A program made the translations under genes and the position numbers. From GCA-2728135 sp002728135 (GTDB lineage Bacteria > Pseudomonadota > Alphaproteobacteria > UBA828): DNA of 64,000 bases. Every line of letters begins with the position of its first letter. The first letter of the stretch is position 1. Below are positions 23,161 to 32,607 of the stretch, one piece after another. Location of the stretch: the NCBI GenBank assembly GCA_963997635.1, contig CAXEND010000006.1, positions 1 through 64,000 on the forward strand, in the 5' to 3' direction. The notes under the pieces were generated by a model. It was not told the origin of the DNA. It did not search any database and saw nothing but the letters and a program-made list of their open reading frames with translations.

Positions 23161-24372
23161 ATGAAACAACATTCTCCTAGATTACCACTCGTTGGAATAA
23201 AGATTATATCTGTTGAACAATATGGGGCAGCACCGTTTGGTTCTATGTTTTTGGCAGATCTTGGGGCGGAAGTGATCAAGATCGAAAATCCAGGGGCCAG
23301 AGGAGAGATGGGCAGACATGTTGTTCCATATTCAAAGAAAAATGACAGCTTGTTTTTCCAAACTTTTAGTGCGAATAAAAGGTCAATGTGCCTAAACCTT
23401 AAAACAGAAAAAGGAAAGTCAGTTTTTCAGAAATTATCCTTAAATGCAGATGCCATATTAAATAATTTACGCGGAGATTTACCAACCAAGCTTGGATTAG
23501 ATTATGATTCTATTAAGAACATAAACCCAAAAATTGTTTGTGTACATCTATCTGCATATGGAAGAAATAATTCACGTGAGTTTTGGCCAGGATTAGATTA
23601 CGTCATGCAAGCCGAAGCAGGTTATCTCTCTCTCACAGGGGAACCTGATTCAACGCCAACTCGTTTTGGCTTATCAGTTGTTGATTATCAGGCTGGCTTG
23701 ACTGCTGCAATAGCTCTTTTGTCCGGTATACTTGGAGCACGAAATACTGGCAAGGGTCAAGATTATGATACTGCTTTGTTCGATGTAGCAATGAGCAATT
23801 TAAGTTATCCAGCAGTTTGGAATCTAACTAAAGGTTATAAACCTACCAGAATGCCAAGATCAGGACATCCTTCCTTAGTACCAAGCGAGTTATACAAAAC
23901 AAAAGATGGATGGATTTTTATTATGGCGAATAAAAGTAGTTTCTGGCCAAAATTAGTCTCAGCAATTGGTAAACCTGAATGGTCAAATGACCCAAGGATT
24001 CATGATTTTAAATCACGCCTCAAGAATAGATCTCTTGTTATTTCTCTTCTTTCTGAAGTGTTTGCCAAAAAGACAACCGAATTTTGGTTAGATAAATTAA
24101 CTGGAATACTTCCTTGTGCACCAGTAAACGATGTAGATTCAGCTTTATCCAGTAATTTTTCTAAGGAAAGAAATATAGTCCAAGAAATAAATCATCCTGA
24201 TTGGACTAACCTTAAAGTAGTTAGGCAACCAATACTTGTTGACGAAAAGGTTTTACCAAGGAGGCCCGCACCAAAGTTGGGTGCAGACACAAAAGATATA
24301 TTAATAGAAAACAATTTTAGCGAAGAAGAAATCCAAGAACTTTCTAATTCTGGGGATATTCTAATAGAATAG
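23161..24372 (+). CDS. Family III CoA-transferase (CaiB/BaiF)
   Basis: This 403-residue CoA-transferase carries the N-terminal VEQYGAAPFGSMFLADLGAE segment, NKRSMCLNLKTEKG, and catalytic D175 in FGLSVVDYQAGLTA. The gap to the acyl-CoA dehydrogenase gene is 50 bases, and GAGGAG sits ahead of its ATG. It presumably supplies the CoA ester that the dehydrogenase oxidises, taking CoA from succinyl-CoA or a similar donor. Confidence 0.93.
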   Translation: MKQHSPRLPLVGIKIISVEQYGAAPFGSMFLADLGAEVIKIENPGARGEMGRHVVPYSKKNDSLFFQTFSANKRSMCLNLKTEKGKSVFQKLSLNADAILNNLRGDLPTKLGLDYDSIKNINPKIVCVHLSAYGRNNSREFWPGLDYVMQAEAGYLSLTGEPDSTPTRFGLSVVDYQAGLTAAIALLSGILGARNTGKGQDYDTALFDVAMSNLSYPAVWNLTKGYKPTRMPRSGHPSLVPSELYKTKDGWIFIMANKSSFWPKLVSAIGKPEWSNDPRIHDFKSRLKNRSLVISLLSEVFAKKTTEFWLDKLTGILPCAPVNDVDSALSSNFSKERNIVQEINHPDWTNLKVVRQPILVDEKVLPRRPAPKLGADTKDILIENNFSEEEIQELSNSGDILIE

Positions 24373-24406
24373 AACACTTTCTAATTAATAAAATGTTTAA
24401 TGTTTG

Positions 24407-25807
24407 TTAATTCTTAAATAGTCTAAAATATTCAACAATATTTTCAAATTTTTCAAAATCCATAGTTTTATCAACAATTTTATTTGCTTCAGACAATGGC
24501 AAACCTAATTTGGCATTATCTATAAATTTATTAATAATTTTGTCCTCACTAAGAGGTCTTTTATCTGCCCCTTGATTTATTTCTTCCTTATAAACCAGAA
24601 CATCATCATTTGTAGTAATGATCTCAATTTCACCCGAAAAATATTTCGGATATAAAGAACTTTGCATAGGTTCACAAAATATACGATCGCATAAATCCAG
24701 AACTTGCACTTCAGTAAAGGCATCCTCATTAAGGTCTTCCAGAGAAACTTTACCTCGAACAATAGCACTAGCGATTAGATAAGGAAGACTGAACTGTGCC
24801 TCATAGCCGCTCCTTGGACGCCTTTTTTCATTAATAGGATCCGAAATTACAGGCATAGATTCTTGATGAACGCGTGCAAATATCTTTTTTATATTTTTAG
24901 CGGATAAATTATATTTTTTTCTTAGATTTAGTGCAGAGTCAATGCATGCATGAGTCAAATGGCAGGCAGGATAGGGTTTTATACCAACCCTCAACATTTC
25001 CCAATCAGAGCCAAGAGAATGCGTAGCTAATTCGTAATCAATCTCTACTGATTTATCAACGCAAGTATTATAGAGACCAAAGCGTCCTTCATAAGGAGAT
25101 AGGGGCCCTTCAAATCCATGCTTTGCAAGACCTATAGCTGTGAGTGCACAGCCAGCTGCCCAACCCGGATGCATTCTTTTTGTCCATGCACCCTCCTCTA
25201 AAAACTCTAAGTTTCCTGAAGCCATGCTATAAACTATTCCTTGGGCGTGTATTAATTCTAGCTGACTCAGGTTTGCAATTATACCTGCAGCTAGTGTTGA
25301 ACCAAATGAACCAACCAGACCAGTTGGATGAAATCCATTTTTATGGAAACCACCTTTAGCTGCCATACCAACACGTGCGCTTGTTTCTATACCTGCAATA
25401 TATGCCATCAATGATTGGCGCCCGTTAGATTGATACTTTATTGATGCAGCCAAAACCGAAGGTATTGCACTTGCTGTTGCGTGTATAACACCTGCAACGT
25501 GTGTGTCATCATAATCAAGTGAATGGATTAAAAAACCATTCATTATTGCAGCCTCGCGATAAGCCAAATCATCAAATCCAATAACAGGGTAGTCACCTAG
25601 ATCTGAGAGTTCTTCTAATGCTCTAAACGTCTTACGACTGTATTGTTGAACACTAGAAGCTACAGCAATACCAAAAGCATCAAGAATATGTAATTTAGCA
25701 CGATGAATTACATTTTTTGGTATATCTTCATAATTTAGATTAGAACAAAAAGATGCTAATTCAGATGAAATGGTCTCACCTGAATGGGGACTCAATTGTG
25801 TTGTCAT
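24407..25807 (-). CDS. MmgE/PrpD family protein
   Basis: The 466-residue protein has the family core: ILDAFGIAVAS (46-56), NGFLIHSLDYDDTHVAG (91-107), HPTGLVGSFGSTLAAG and the C-terminal IKPYPACHLTHACIDS. The length equals that of the other family member at 8974-10374, but the sequences are clearly different in detail. The likely reaction is dehydration, decarboxylation or isomerisation of a dicarboxylate or its derivative. It is the last gene of a minus-strand group that also has MaoC, a phosphotransferase-like protein and a DMT transporter. GGAGATCAC precedes the start. Confidence 0.9.
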   Translation of the reverse strand: MTTQLSPHSGETISSELASFCSNLNYEDIPKNVIHRAKLHILDAFGIAVASSVQQYSRKTFRALEELSDLGDYPVIGFDDLAYREAAIMNGFLIHSLDYDDTHVAGVIHATASAIPSVLAASIKYQSNGRQSLMAYIAGIETSARVGMAAKGGFHKNGFHPTGLVGSFGSTLAAGIIANLSQLELIHAQGIVYSMASGNLEFLEEGAWTKRMHPGWAAGCALTAIGLAKHGFEGPLSPYEGRFGLYNTCVDKSVEIDYELATHSLGSDWEMLRVGIKPYPACHLTHACIDSALNLRKKYNLSAKNIKKIFARVHQESMPVISDPINEKRRPRSGYEAQFSLPYLIASAIVRGKVSLEDLNEDAFTEVQVLDLCDRIFCEPMQSSLYPKYFSGEIEIITTNDDVLVYKEEINQGADKRPLSEDKIINKFIDNAKLGLPLSEANKIVDKTMDFEKFENIVEYFRLFKN

Positions 25808-25836
25808 GTGATCTCCATGCTCTAATTATTCAGAAT

Positions 25837-26355
25837 CTAATAATTAACCTTATCATCTACTGCATGTCCTCTCTTAGGAATAAGCATAGATCTCTCAAAA
25901 CTAATTATTTCAGTTTTATTTTGATTTACACCAATACTTTTTATTTTAACTATTCCTTGAGTAGGACGACTTTTTGATTCACGTTTATCTAATATTTTAG
26001 AAGAAGCATAAATAGTATCCCCAGCGAAAACCGGAGCAGTTAACTTTATATCTGTCCAACCCAAATTTGCTATAGCTTTTTGACTTGTGTCACTTACCGA
26101 CATTCCCGCAACAATTGATAGTGTTAAACAACTGTTGACTAGTGGTTTGCTGAACTCACTTCCTTTTGCATATTCATTATCAAAATGAATTGGGTGCTGA
26201 TTCATGGTAAGCAAAGTAAACCAAGTATTATCTACATCCGTAACTGTTCTTCCGGGACGATGCTCATAGATGTCACCTACGATGAAATCTTCAAAATAAC
26301 GCCCATAACTTTCCCTATACGTACTTTCTCCTACTTTCTTACTTTCCGCAACCAT
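25837..26355 (-). CDS. MaoC-like (R)-specific hydratase
   Basis: The 172-residue hotdog protein shows the MaoC signature: GRYFEDFIVGDIYEHRPGRTVT near residues 18-39, MNQHPIHFDNEYAKGSEF (51-68) with the catalytic Asp/His pair, and a VNSCLTLSIVAGM segment. The pattern is that of mesaconyl-CoA hydratase and related enzymes that add water to an enoyl-CoA. It lies 29 bases upstream of the MmgE/PrpD gene and 47 bases downstream of the phosphotransferase gene. Confidence 0.9.
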   Translation of the reverse strand: MVAESKKVGESTYRESYGRYFEDFIVGDIYEHRPGRTVTDVDNTWFTLLTMNQHPIHFDNEYAKGSEFSKPLVNSCLTLSIVAGMSVSDTSQKAIANLGWTDIKLTAPVFAGDTIYASSKILDKRESKSRPTQGIVKIKSIGVNQNKTEIISFERSMLIPKRGHAVDDKVNY

Positions 26356-26402
26356 CTATAAAACCCTTTCTCAGTATAAAAAAACAATAAGATAAAATTA
26401 TA

Positions 26403-27482
26403 TTAATCTATATTCCCTAAAGCTATATCTAGAGCAAAAGCAAACATGCCATCTAAATGGTCACGATACTGTCCAAAACGTTCATCTGATGTAGACCCCC
26501 GTCTAAATTGGGCATCAATTTGGAGGAAGACTACAGCTAACTTGAATTGAGTCAAAACACGATAAAAAAGAAAATTATCCAGATTACGTCCACTTTTATC
26601 TTGATATAAATCAATGATCTCTTTTCTATTAAGAAAACCGTGTTTTGCTGTTGGCATTTGATTTATTACTTGCATCGAATCTGGGTCGCCTGGTTCCACC
26701 CAATAACTCAAAAGAGTACCTAGGTCGAATAATGGATCACCTCGTGATCCCATATCCCAATCCACAACAGCTACTGGATCTATTGTTTTAGGATTTAACA
26801 AAATATTATCTAGTTTAAAATCATTATGGAGTAATGTTGGTGCTCCATCACTTACGATATTCTTTTCAAGCCATTCAACTACTTCTATTGCCGCAACACA
26901 TGGGGAATTATTTGATCCGAACATAAGTCTTTTTTTCCAACCAGAAACTGCTCTAGACAAAAAGCCTTCGGGCTTTCCAAAATTTCCTAGATCAACATTA
27001 ATAGGGTCAACATTGTGTAGATCTACAAGAATATCTACCAATAAATTACTTAATTTAACTCCTATATCAGGAAGACTTTTCAGCTGATCAGGCAAATTTC
27101 CTCCAATAGTTGAACCTTCTCTATATTCCATAATAAGAAAATGATTCCCTAAAACATGATGTTCGGGACAATAATGTAGACTCTTAGGCGCAAGAGGAAA
27201 TGATGAAGATAACCTACTGAGAATATGGTGCTCGCGCTTCATGTCATTAGCACCAGGAGGGATTTTCCCCATTGGAGGACGTCGTAATACAGCCTTACTT
27301 CCATTGATCATAATCAAATAGTTTAAATTCCCAAAACCAGCTGAAAATTGCTTAGGAAAAAATTCCGCAGGATCAAAACTTATATTATGCTGACTTAGAT
27401 ATTTGCTTAGCAGCCTCCAGTCTTGAGGAGTCTGACTATCAGAACTCATGATGTTGGGCTCACTACCCCAAATAATATTCAT
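26403..27482 (-). CDS. Phosphotransferase family protein (APH/ACAD10-like kinase fold)
   Basis: The 359-residue protein has the aminoglycoside-phosphotransferase-like kinase fold. The catalytic loop HNDFKLDN is at 219-226 and the metal-binding DWDMG at 241-245. Members beside acyl-CoA genes, similar to the N-terminal kinase domain of ACAD10/11, phosphorylate 4-hydroxyacyl-CoAs or small hydroxy compounds, not antibiotics. Neighbours here are MaoC and MmgE/PrpD. Two starts are possible: ATG 27482, or ATG 27449 (11 codons later); neither has a strong ribosome site. Confidence 0.88.
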   Translation of the reverse strand: MNIIWGSEPNIMSSDSQTPQDWRLLSKYLSQHNISFDPAEFFPKQFSAGFGNLNYLIMINGSKAVLRRPPMGKIPPGANDMKREHHILSRLSSSFPLAPKSLHYCPEHHVLGNHFLIMEYREGSTIGGNLPDQLKSLPDIGVKLSNLLVDILVDLHNVDPINVDLGNFGKPEGFLSRAVSGWKKRLMFGSNNSPCVAAIEVVEWLEKNIVSDGAPTLLHNDFKLDNILLNPKTIDPVAVVDWDMGSRGDPLFDLGTLLSYWVEPGDPDSMQVINQMPTAKHGFLNRKEIIDLYQDKSGRNLDNFLFYRVLTQFKLAVVFLQIDAQFRRGSTSDERFGQYRDHLDGMFAFALDIALGNID

Positions 27483-27542
27483 CTTCAGCCACCATTAACT
27501 CGAATAGGTTACGATCTAAAAATTTTATGTAAAACATTTAAA

Positions 27543-28472
27543 TTATTTTTTTCCTTTTAGGTTTACGAAAAACACCCCCATAAAAAGAGGTATAAGTGCA
27601 ATTAAAACCCAGAAACTTAATTTTTCTCCAAAGAAGGCAATCCCCCAAAGAATTCCTGTAACTGGAGTAATAAAATTAACACTAGTAAAAAATACAGGTC
27701 CCATTATACGAATTATTTCCAGAAATAAATAAATTCCTAATGCTTGTAGAGGTGCACACATAATAAGAGCCCAATCAGCATCACTCATATGTCCGCTAAA
27801 CCACCACCAATCGCCATTTCCCGCCATAAAAATAAAAAGAAAACATGATGCAGCAAGAAAAAAACCTGTTGAAAATTGAATAGCATTACTTTTGGGTGGA
27901 GGTAGTAATGCTGCGGCAAGAGCACTGGTAGCGTAGCCAAATGGTGCCAATAGTACGAGTAATACCCACCCTACTAGGTCTGGGCTTGGAAGACTTGCTT
28001 CTGGAATAACTATTAATAAAACACCTGCAACCCCTACAATAAAACCGAAAGATTTTATTAAGCTAAAGCCATCCAACCTAAAGACCACAGCACCCAGGTA
28101 CGTAAGGATAGGTGCTAGTGCAACTAACATACTGGTTATACCAACAGGAACACCCTCCAATGTTGCTATGGTTACAGCTACATAAGGTACTCCAAATCCT
28201 GAAATACCAGTAGCAAAATAGCTTCGAAGGTGACTAAATTTCATACCAGGGAAATTAGAACCGTGAAGACAGAAAATAAGTAGAATCAAACCGGCACCTA
28301 GGCTCATCCAGAATGCAAATGCCAGTGGAGGAATTCCACCATTTACACCTATACCAACCAGAGCATAAACAAGACCATAAGCAACTCCAGTAATTAAAAG
28401 CATAAATAGAGGTAGAAACAATGGAATACGCCAAAAATTTACCAGGTTTAAAACTATTTGCTTTTCATTCAT
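27543..28472 (-). CDS. DMT-family (EamA) transporter
   Basis: This 309-residue integral membrane protein has about ten transmembrane helices in two EamA repeats. The loop TIATLEGVPVGITSMLVALAPIL in the first half corresponds to the conserved end of the first repeat. Start 28472 is chosen because AAGGA lies eight bases before it; a TTG at 28502 and an ATG at 28478 have no good site. EamA proteins usually export amino acids or other metabolites, though some import. It heads a minus-strand group with the phosphotransferase, MaoC and MmgE/PrpD genes. Confidence 0.9.
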   Translation of the reverse strand: MNEKQIVLNLVNFWRIPLFLPLFMLLITGVAYGLVYALVGIGVNGGIPPLAFAFWMSLGAGLILLIFCLHGSNFPGMKFSHLRSYFATGISGFGVPYVAVTIATLEGVPVGITSMLVALAPILTYLGAVVFRLDGFSLIKSFGFIVGVAGVLLIVIPEASLPSPDLVGWVLLVLLAPFGYATSALAAALLPPPKSNAIQFSTGFFLAASCFLFIFMAGNGDWWWFSGHMSDADWALIMCAPLQALGIYLFLEIIRIMGPVFFTSVNFITPVTGILWGIAFFGEKLSFWVLIALIPLFMGVFFVNLKGKK

Positions 28473-28586
28473 TAGCATATTCCTTAAATATTGAATTACC
28501 AATATAAGCTTCGTTTGAATATATATATATATAGAATTATATCGATAAGGTGTTTAATCAAAATATTAAAATCTAAGGAGACAAAT

Positions 28587-28976
28587 ATGACCTTACTAAG
28601 TTCTGCAGAATTAATTGAACTTGTTGAAAAAAAATACTTTGCAAATGTGGACGGTAAAAATCTTCCTGAAGCAGTTAAATGCTTTGCTCCTGATGCTACC
28701 CTTACAATTCAAACTGCACAAATTACACATTCAGGCCATGATGAAATAACACGCATGTTTAATGATTTTATGTCAACTACTAAGACAATTTACCATGGTG
28801 ACTTTTCACATGTTGTAGATGAGAATAACCAACTAATATCTTCGCAGTTTCTAGCTGCAAATAATTATGAAGACGGATCTAGTGTATCAATGCGTAATTG
28901 TAATTTTTTTGAAATTAAGAATGGGGTTTTCCAAAAAGTAACAATTTATATGAGTGATGAAAACCCTTTAGTATAA
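28587..28976 (+). CDS. SnoaL-like / NTF2-fold protein
   Basis: The 129-residue protein has the cone-shaped NTF2-like (SnoaL) pattern: an N-terminal helix ELVEKKYFANVDGKNLPE, then CFAPDATLTIQ, a middle helix EITRMFNDFM and alternating strands ending in FQKVTIYMSDENPLV. Such domains act as small isomerases, hydrolases or ligand-binding units. The start is ATG 28587, with AAGGAGAC eight bases upstream; an earlier in-frame start at 28491 is rejected because it adds a low-complexity tail. The next gene is the cysteine hydrolase at 29044. Confidence 0.82.
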   Translation: MTLLSSAELIELVEKKYFANVDGKNLPEAVKCFAPDATLTIQTAQITHSGHDEITRMFNDFMSTTKTIYHGDFSHVVDENNQLISSQFLAANNYEDGSSVSMRNCNFFEIKNGVFQKVTIYMSDENPLV

Positions 28977-29043
28977 AAAATTTTTTATAAATTCATAAGA
29001 CCTATCACCAAAACATAAATTTAAAACTTTCGCAGGAAAAGAC

Positions 29044-29658
29044 ATGACTTCAGAAAATGATGTATATGAAAAACAGAATTTTGGAAATAAATTGGGGTTT
29101 GGGAACAGTCCTGCACTCTTAATTGTTGATTTTGTAAATGGCTTTAATGACCCAAATGCTTTCGGAGGTGGTAATATACCAGAGGCCATAGAAACAACAA
29201 AATCACTCTTGAAAGTTGCAAGAGAAAAAAATATTACGATAGCACATACTAGGGTAGTATTTTCTGATGATTCTTCGGATCTAAATATTATGTGCAAGAA
29301 AGTTCCAAGTCTAAAAACTCTAACAGAGGCATCTGAATCTAGTCAAATTGTCTCATCACTAACACCTCTTCCTGGGGAAATTGTTATACGAAAACAAGTG
29401 CCCTCTGCTTTCTTTGGTACAAATTTAGCTCCTCAACTGACTGCAAGAGGTGTTGATACAGTCTTGGTAACTGGATGCACAACAAGTGGATGTGTTAGAG
29501 CAAGTGCCCTTGATGCAATGTGCTGGGGTTTCATGCCTATCGTAGTGGCTGACGCATGTGGTGATAGAGCTATTGGCCCTCATGAAGCTAATCTTTTTGA
29601 CCTGAAACAAAAATATGCTGATGTGGTCAAGGCAGACGAGGTTATTAAAGAATTATAA
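29044..29658 (+). CDS. Isochorismatase-family cysteine hydrolase, N-carbamoylsarcosine-amidase-like
   Basis: The 204-residue protein has D29 (LIVDFVNGF), K117 (VIRKQVPSAFF) and C150 in GCTTSGCVRAS, the triad and motif of N-carbamoylsarcosine amidohydrolase. It is a paralogue in type of the gene at 5319. The product would be an amine or amino acid plus CO2 and ammonia from an N-carbamoyl compound. Neighbours are a SnoaL-like protein, a zinc-free MDR oxidoreductase and a convergent hydantoinase pair. That would fit a route from hydantoin through the carbamoyl acid, by inference. CGCAGGAAAA precedes the start. Confidence 0.9.
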   Translation: MTSENDVYEKQNFGNKLGFGNSPALLIVDFVNGFNDPNAFGGGNIPEAIETTKSLLKVAREKNITIAHTRVVFSDDSSDLNIMCKKVPSLKTLTEASESSQIVSSLTPLPGEIVIRKQVPSAFFGTNLAPQLTARGVDTVLVTGCTTSGCVRASALDAMCWGFMPIVVADACGDRAIGPHEANLFDLKQKYADVVKADEVIKEL

Positions 29659-29737
29659 TAATCAATGAAATAAAATCCTTGAATAAATTCTGATTAAAGA
29701 TATTTAAGATAAAAAGCGGATCTTGAGGAACATATAA

Positions 29738-30766
29738 ATGAAAGCTATTGTTATTCATGAATTCGGAGGTATTGATAAACTCCGATATGAGGAAATCGAA
29801 ACTCCAGAGCCAGGTGACGGTCAAGTTTTAGTAAAAATTTTTGCAAGTGGAATAAATCACCTTGATCATGATCTTAGAGAAGGAGTTTCAGGCATAGATG
29901 TAAAATTTCCTCATGTTTTAGGTGTTGAAGGTGTAGGTGAAGTTGCAGCTATAGGAAACGGAGTAACCCAAAGTTCTATTGGTGATCGTGTTGCTATACA
30001 TTTTGCCCAAGGAAACCCAAAAAGTGATATGTGGTTATCAGGACTTGATGGCGTTGATTTCACCCACGGGAGAATAGGAGCGTCAAGATGGGGAACCCAT
30101 GCAGAATATTGTGTTGCCGAGGAAACATCACTTATTAATTTGCCAAAAAACCTGCCCTATGAACAAGCTGCAGGATCAGTAATCGGACTTGGTACAGCTT
30201 GGCACATGACTGTCACCTTAGGTAAGATTCAGGCAGGACAAAACGTATTAATAAATGCTGCAGGAAGTGTTGTCGGATCAAGTGCTATACAGATAGCAAA
30301 ATTACATGGTGCAAAAATAATAGCATCAGCAGGTAGCCAACAAAAATTAGAATTAGCAAAACAAATTGGAGCAGATGAAGTCATTAACTACTCAAACGAA
30401 GATATATTCGAAAAAATAATGGATATAACAAATGGAAAGGGCGTAGACCTAGTCATTGAGAGTGTTGGCGGAGAAGTATTAATTCAAAGCATAAACGCCG
30501 TTTCTTTAAATGGCCGACTCATAACTTGTGGAGCACATGCAGGTGAGACTGTCCCAATAAATATTATAGAATTATTCCGCAAGCATATGCTTATTCAGGG
30601 TAGCCATCTAGCAGGAAGAAGAGAAATTGCTCATGTCTTGAAATTAGTCGCTCAAGAGAAATTGAGTCCTGTTATAGATACTGTCTATCCTTTAGCAGAG
30701 GCTAAAATAGCCGCACAAAAGACTGCCAATCGCGATGTCTTTGGAAAATTAATTTTAACACCATAG
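29738..30766 (+). CDS. NAD(P)H:quinone oxidoreductase-like MDR protein
   Basis: This 342-residue medium-chain dehydrogenase/reductase has an N-terminal GroES-like domain (MKAIVIHEFGGIDKLRYEE) and a Rossmann domain with INAAGSVVGSSAIQIAK (about 168-184). No zinc-ligand cysteine or histidine pattern typical of alcohol dehydrogenases is evident, so it belongs with the zinc-free quinone oxidoreductases. Substrate is unknown; reduction of an enone or quinone is likely. It lies 79 bases downstream of the cysteine hydrolase gene. TGAGGAAC precedes its start. Confidence 0.92.
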   Translation: MKAIVIHEFGGIDKLRYEEIETPEPGDGQVLVKIFASGINHLDHDLREGVSGIDVKFPHVLGVEGVGEVAAIGNGVTQSSIGDRVAIHFAQGNPKSDMWLSGLDGVDFTHGRIGASRWGTHAEYCVAEETSLINLPKNLPYEQAAGSVIGLGTAWHMTVTLGKIQAGQNVLINAAGSVVGSSAIQIAKLHGAKIIASAGSQQKLELAKQIGADEVINYSNEDIFEKIMDITNGKGVDLVIESVGGEVLIQSINAVSLNGRLITCGAHAGETVPINIIELFRKHMLIQGSHLAGRREIAHVLKLVAQEKLSPVIDTVYPLAEAKIAAQKTANRDVFGKLILTP

Positions 30767-30787
30767 ATTAATTCTAAATTAGTAGAT

Positions 30788-32593
30788 TTAAGGTGTTTCG
30801 TTCTTTAGCTCACTTCTTTTTAATGAAGTCGCAGAAACATCTACATCCCCATTTTGATTTACAATAACACCATAGATTTTTTCTGCTGTTTCATTTGAAA
30901 TCCATTTTTCTTTCAAATCTTTAGCTACTTCGTACATATCCCGATCTATAGGAGAACCATATCCACCACCACCACATGAATATGAAACTATTGTATGACC
31001 TTCTGGAATTATAGCTTGTGCACATGGATCTAATTGGTGTAATCCCCCGTCAGGATCTTTTCTAAATTGATTTGCACAAGATCCAGACCCTCCCCCTCTG
31101 ACGCCTTCTGCTGGGGTTTCATTTCCATCACTAACATAGCCTACTTCCATCGGCCCATCTGTAGGACCAAATTCACAAAACACTCCCTCACCTCCACGAG
31201 TTCTGCCATAACCACCTGAATCAATTACAAAGTTACGTCCTTTAACTATCATAGGAAAACGCATCTCATCTAACTCTATACTATCAAGATAAGAAAGGCC
31301 GGCATTTCCAATGTGTCCTATAGTTAACCAAGCATCATTACTTGGAGATGCTGCTCCTCCACCCCACCCCAAGAATATTTGATTAACGTATGGTCCACCA
31401 GTCATTTCGCTGGATCCAGATATAACACCAATGCTTGGAGGTATTATTGCTGCGGCAGCAGCCATCCCATAACCATCTCCAAGCTCTGCAATAGCTCGTT
31501 GAACAGCGTTACCTACGCGATCTGCTACATTTGTAGTTGCGACAGAACAACTGGTAGGATGTTTAGGAATTCCTACAACACAGTTTTCTCTTAGATGCAA
31601 AACAATCCGTCGAAATGAACCTTGATTTGTTGGAACATCTCCAGGAATTGAATTAAAGATACCCAAAAGTGCAGATGTTTCGGCACAAGCCTGACTAAGA
31701 TTTAGACCACAAGGTAAACAATCTGGGTTGTCACGAAGGTCTACTTCTATTTTGGCTTTATCAGTATCTACTAAAACTCTAACTTTTATGTCTATACCTT
31801 CTTCCGCACCTGGGAAAGGGTCATGACGCGTATGTATGGTTTTCTCACCATGAGGCATTTTCTTTACGGCTGAAATCATTAATTGCTCACTATAATCAAA
31901 CCATTGCAATGAAAATTGTTCAAGAGTATCCCAGCCAACCTCTTTACCAAGTTGCATTAACTCTCGCTCTCCAATTCTGGCAGCACCAAGAGCAGCTAAA
32001 TAGTCACCCCACCACTGCTCAGGAACCCTGATACGCATCTTACACATTCTCACAATATCATCGATATCTTGATAATTTTCTTGAATGCGCACTGCAGGGA
32101 AAATTAAGGCACCCTCTTGATAAACATCACGAGCACTTCCATGATATGTCGTAGGTATAGAATTGCCACAATCTGCTTGATGCGCCTTTGCTACCATCGT
32201 AAAACGATGTATACCGTCATCATCTATTACAGGTACAAGTGTAGTATGGTCTGCTGGATGCGATCCCCCATGGTATGGAGAGTTATGTATGAAAGCATCA
32301 CCTTTTTTTAATTCTGTATGGAACTGCTGCATTGCAGCTGCCATCATATCAGCACCACGCAATACATGTATTGGTAAACTTTCATTTACAGATAGAAGTG
32401 CATTATCTGCCGTAACAAGACAACAAGAAAAATCACGAGCGCTATTTAGAACTCCAGATCTACCAGTACGGAGCAAAGTGTTAGACATTTTTCTACATAT
32501 TGCTTCCATACGTTTATTTAGAACAGCCATCTGCACTCCGTCTAAAGATGGATGGTCTGATAGGATTTGTTTTTTGTCGTCTTCTAACATCAT
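30788..32593 (-). CDS. Hydantoinase B/oxoprolinase family protein (HyuB-like), pair 2
   Basis: The 601-residue B subunit has KGDAFIHNSPYHGGSHPADH (around 97-116), GNSIPTTYHGSARDVYQEGALIFP and the C-terminal GGGGYGSPIDRD. Two successive ATGs open the frame (32593 and 32590); GGAG lies four or seven bases upstream, and the second has the better spacing. The HyuA partner gene ends 14 bases upstream of it. Together they probably open a cyclic amide in an ATP-dependent reaction. It is convergent with the oxidoreductase gene. Confidence 0.93.
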   Translation of the reverse strand: MMLEDDKKQILSDHPSLDGVQMAVLNKRMEAICRKMSNTLLRTGRSGVLNSARDFSCCLVTADNALLSVNESLPIHVLRGADMMAAAMQQFHTELKKGDAFIHNSPYHGGSHPADHTTLVPVIDDDGIHRFTMVAKAHQADCGNSIPTTYHGSARDVYQEGALIFPAVRIQENYQDIDDIVRMCKMRIRVPEQWWGDYLAALGAARIGERELMQLGKEVGWDTLEQFSLQWFDYSEQLMISAVKKMPHGEKTIHTRHDPFPGAEEGIDIKVRVLVDTDKAKIEVDLRDNPDCLPCGLNLSQACAETSALLGIFNSIPGDVPTNQGSFRRIVLHLRENCVVGIPKHPTSCSVATTNVADRVGNAVQRAIAELGDGYGMAAAAAIIPPSIGVISGSSEMTGGPYVNQIFLGWGGGAASPSNDAWLTIGHIGNAGLSYLDSIELDEMRFPMIVKGRNFVIDSGGYGRTRGGEGVFCEFGPTDGPMEVGYVSDGNETPAEGVRGGGSGSCANQFRKDPDGGLHQLDPCAQAIIPEGHTIVSYSCGGGGYGSPIDRDMYEVAKDLKEKWISNETAEKIYGVIVNQNGDVDVSATSLKRSELKNETP

Positions 32594-32607
32594 ATATCTC
32601 CGATATT

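Noticed and set aside
26403..27482. Aminoglycoside-resistance phosphotransferase
   Set aside because: The fold is shared, but the MaoC/MmgE-PrpD context and sequence pattern fit an ACAD10/11-like metabolic kinase better.
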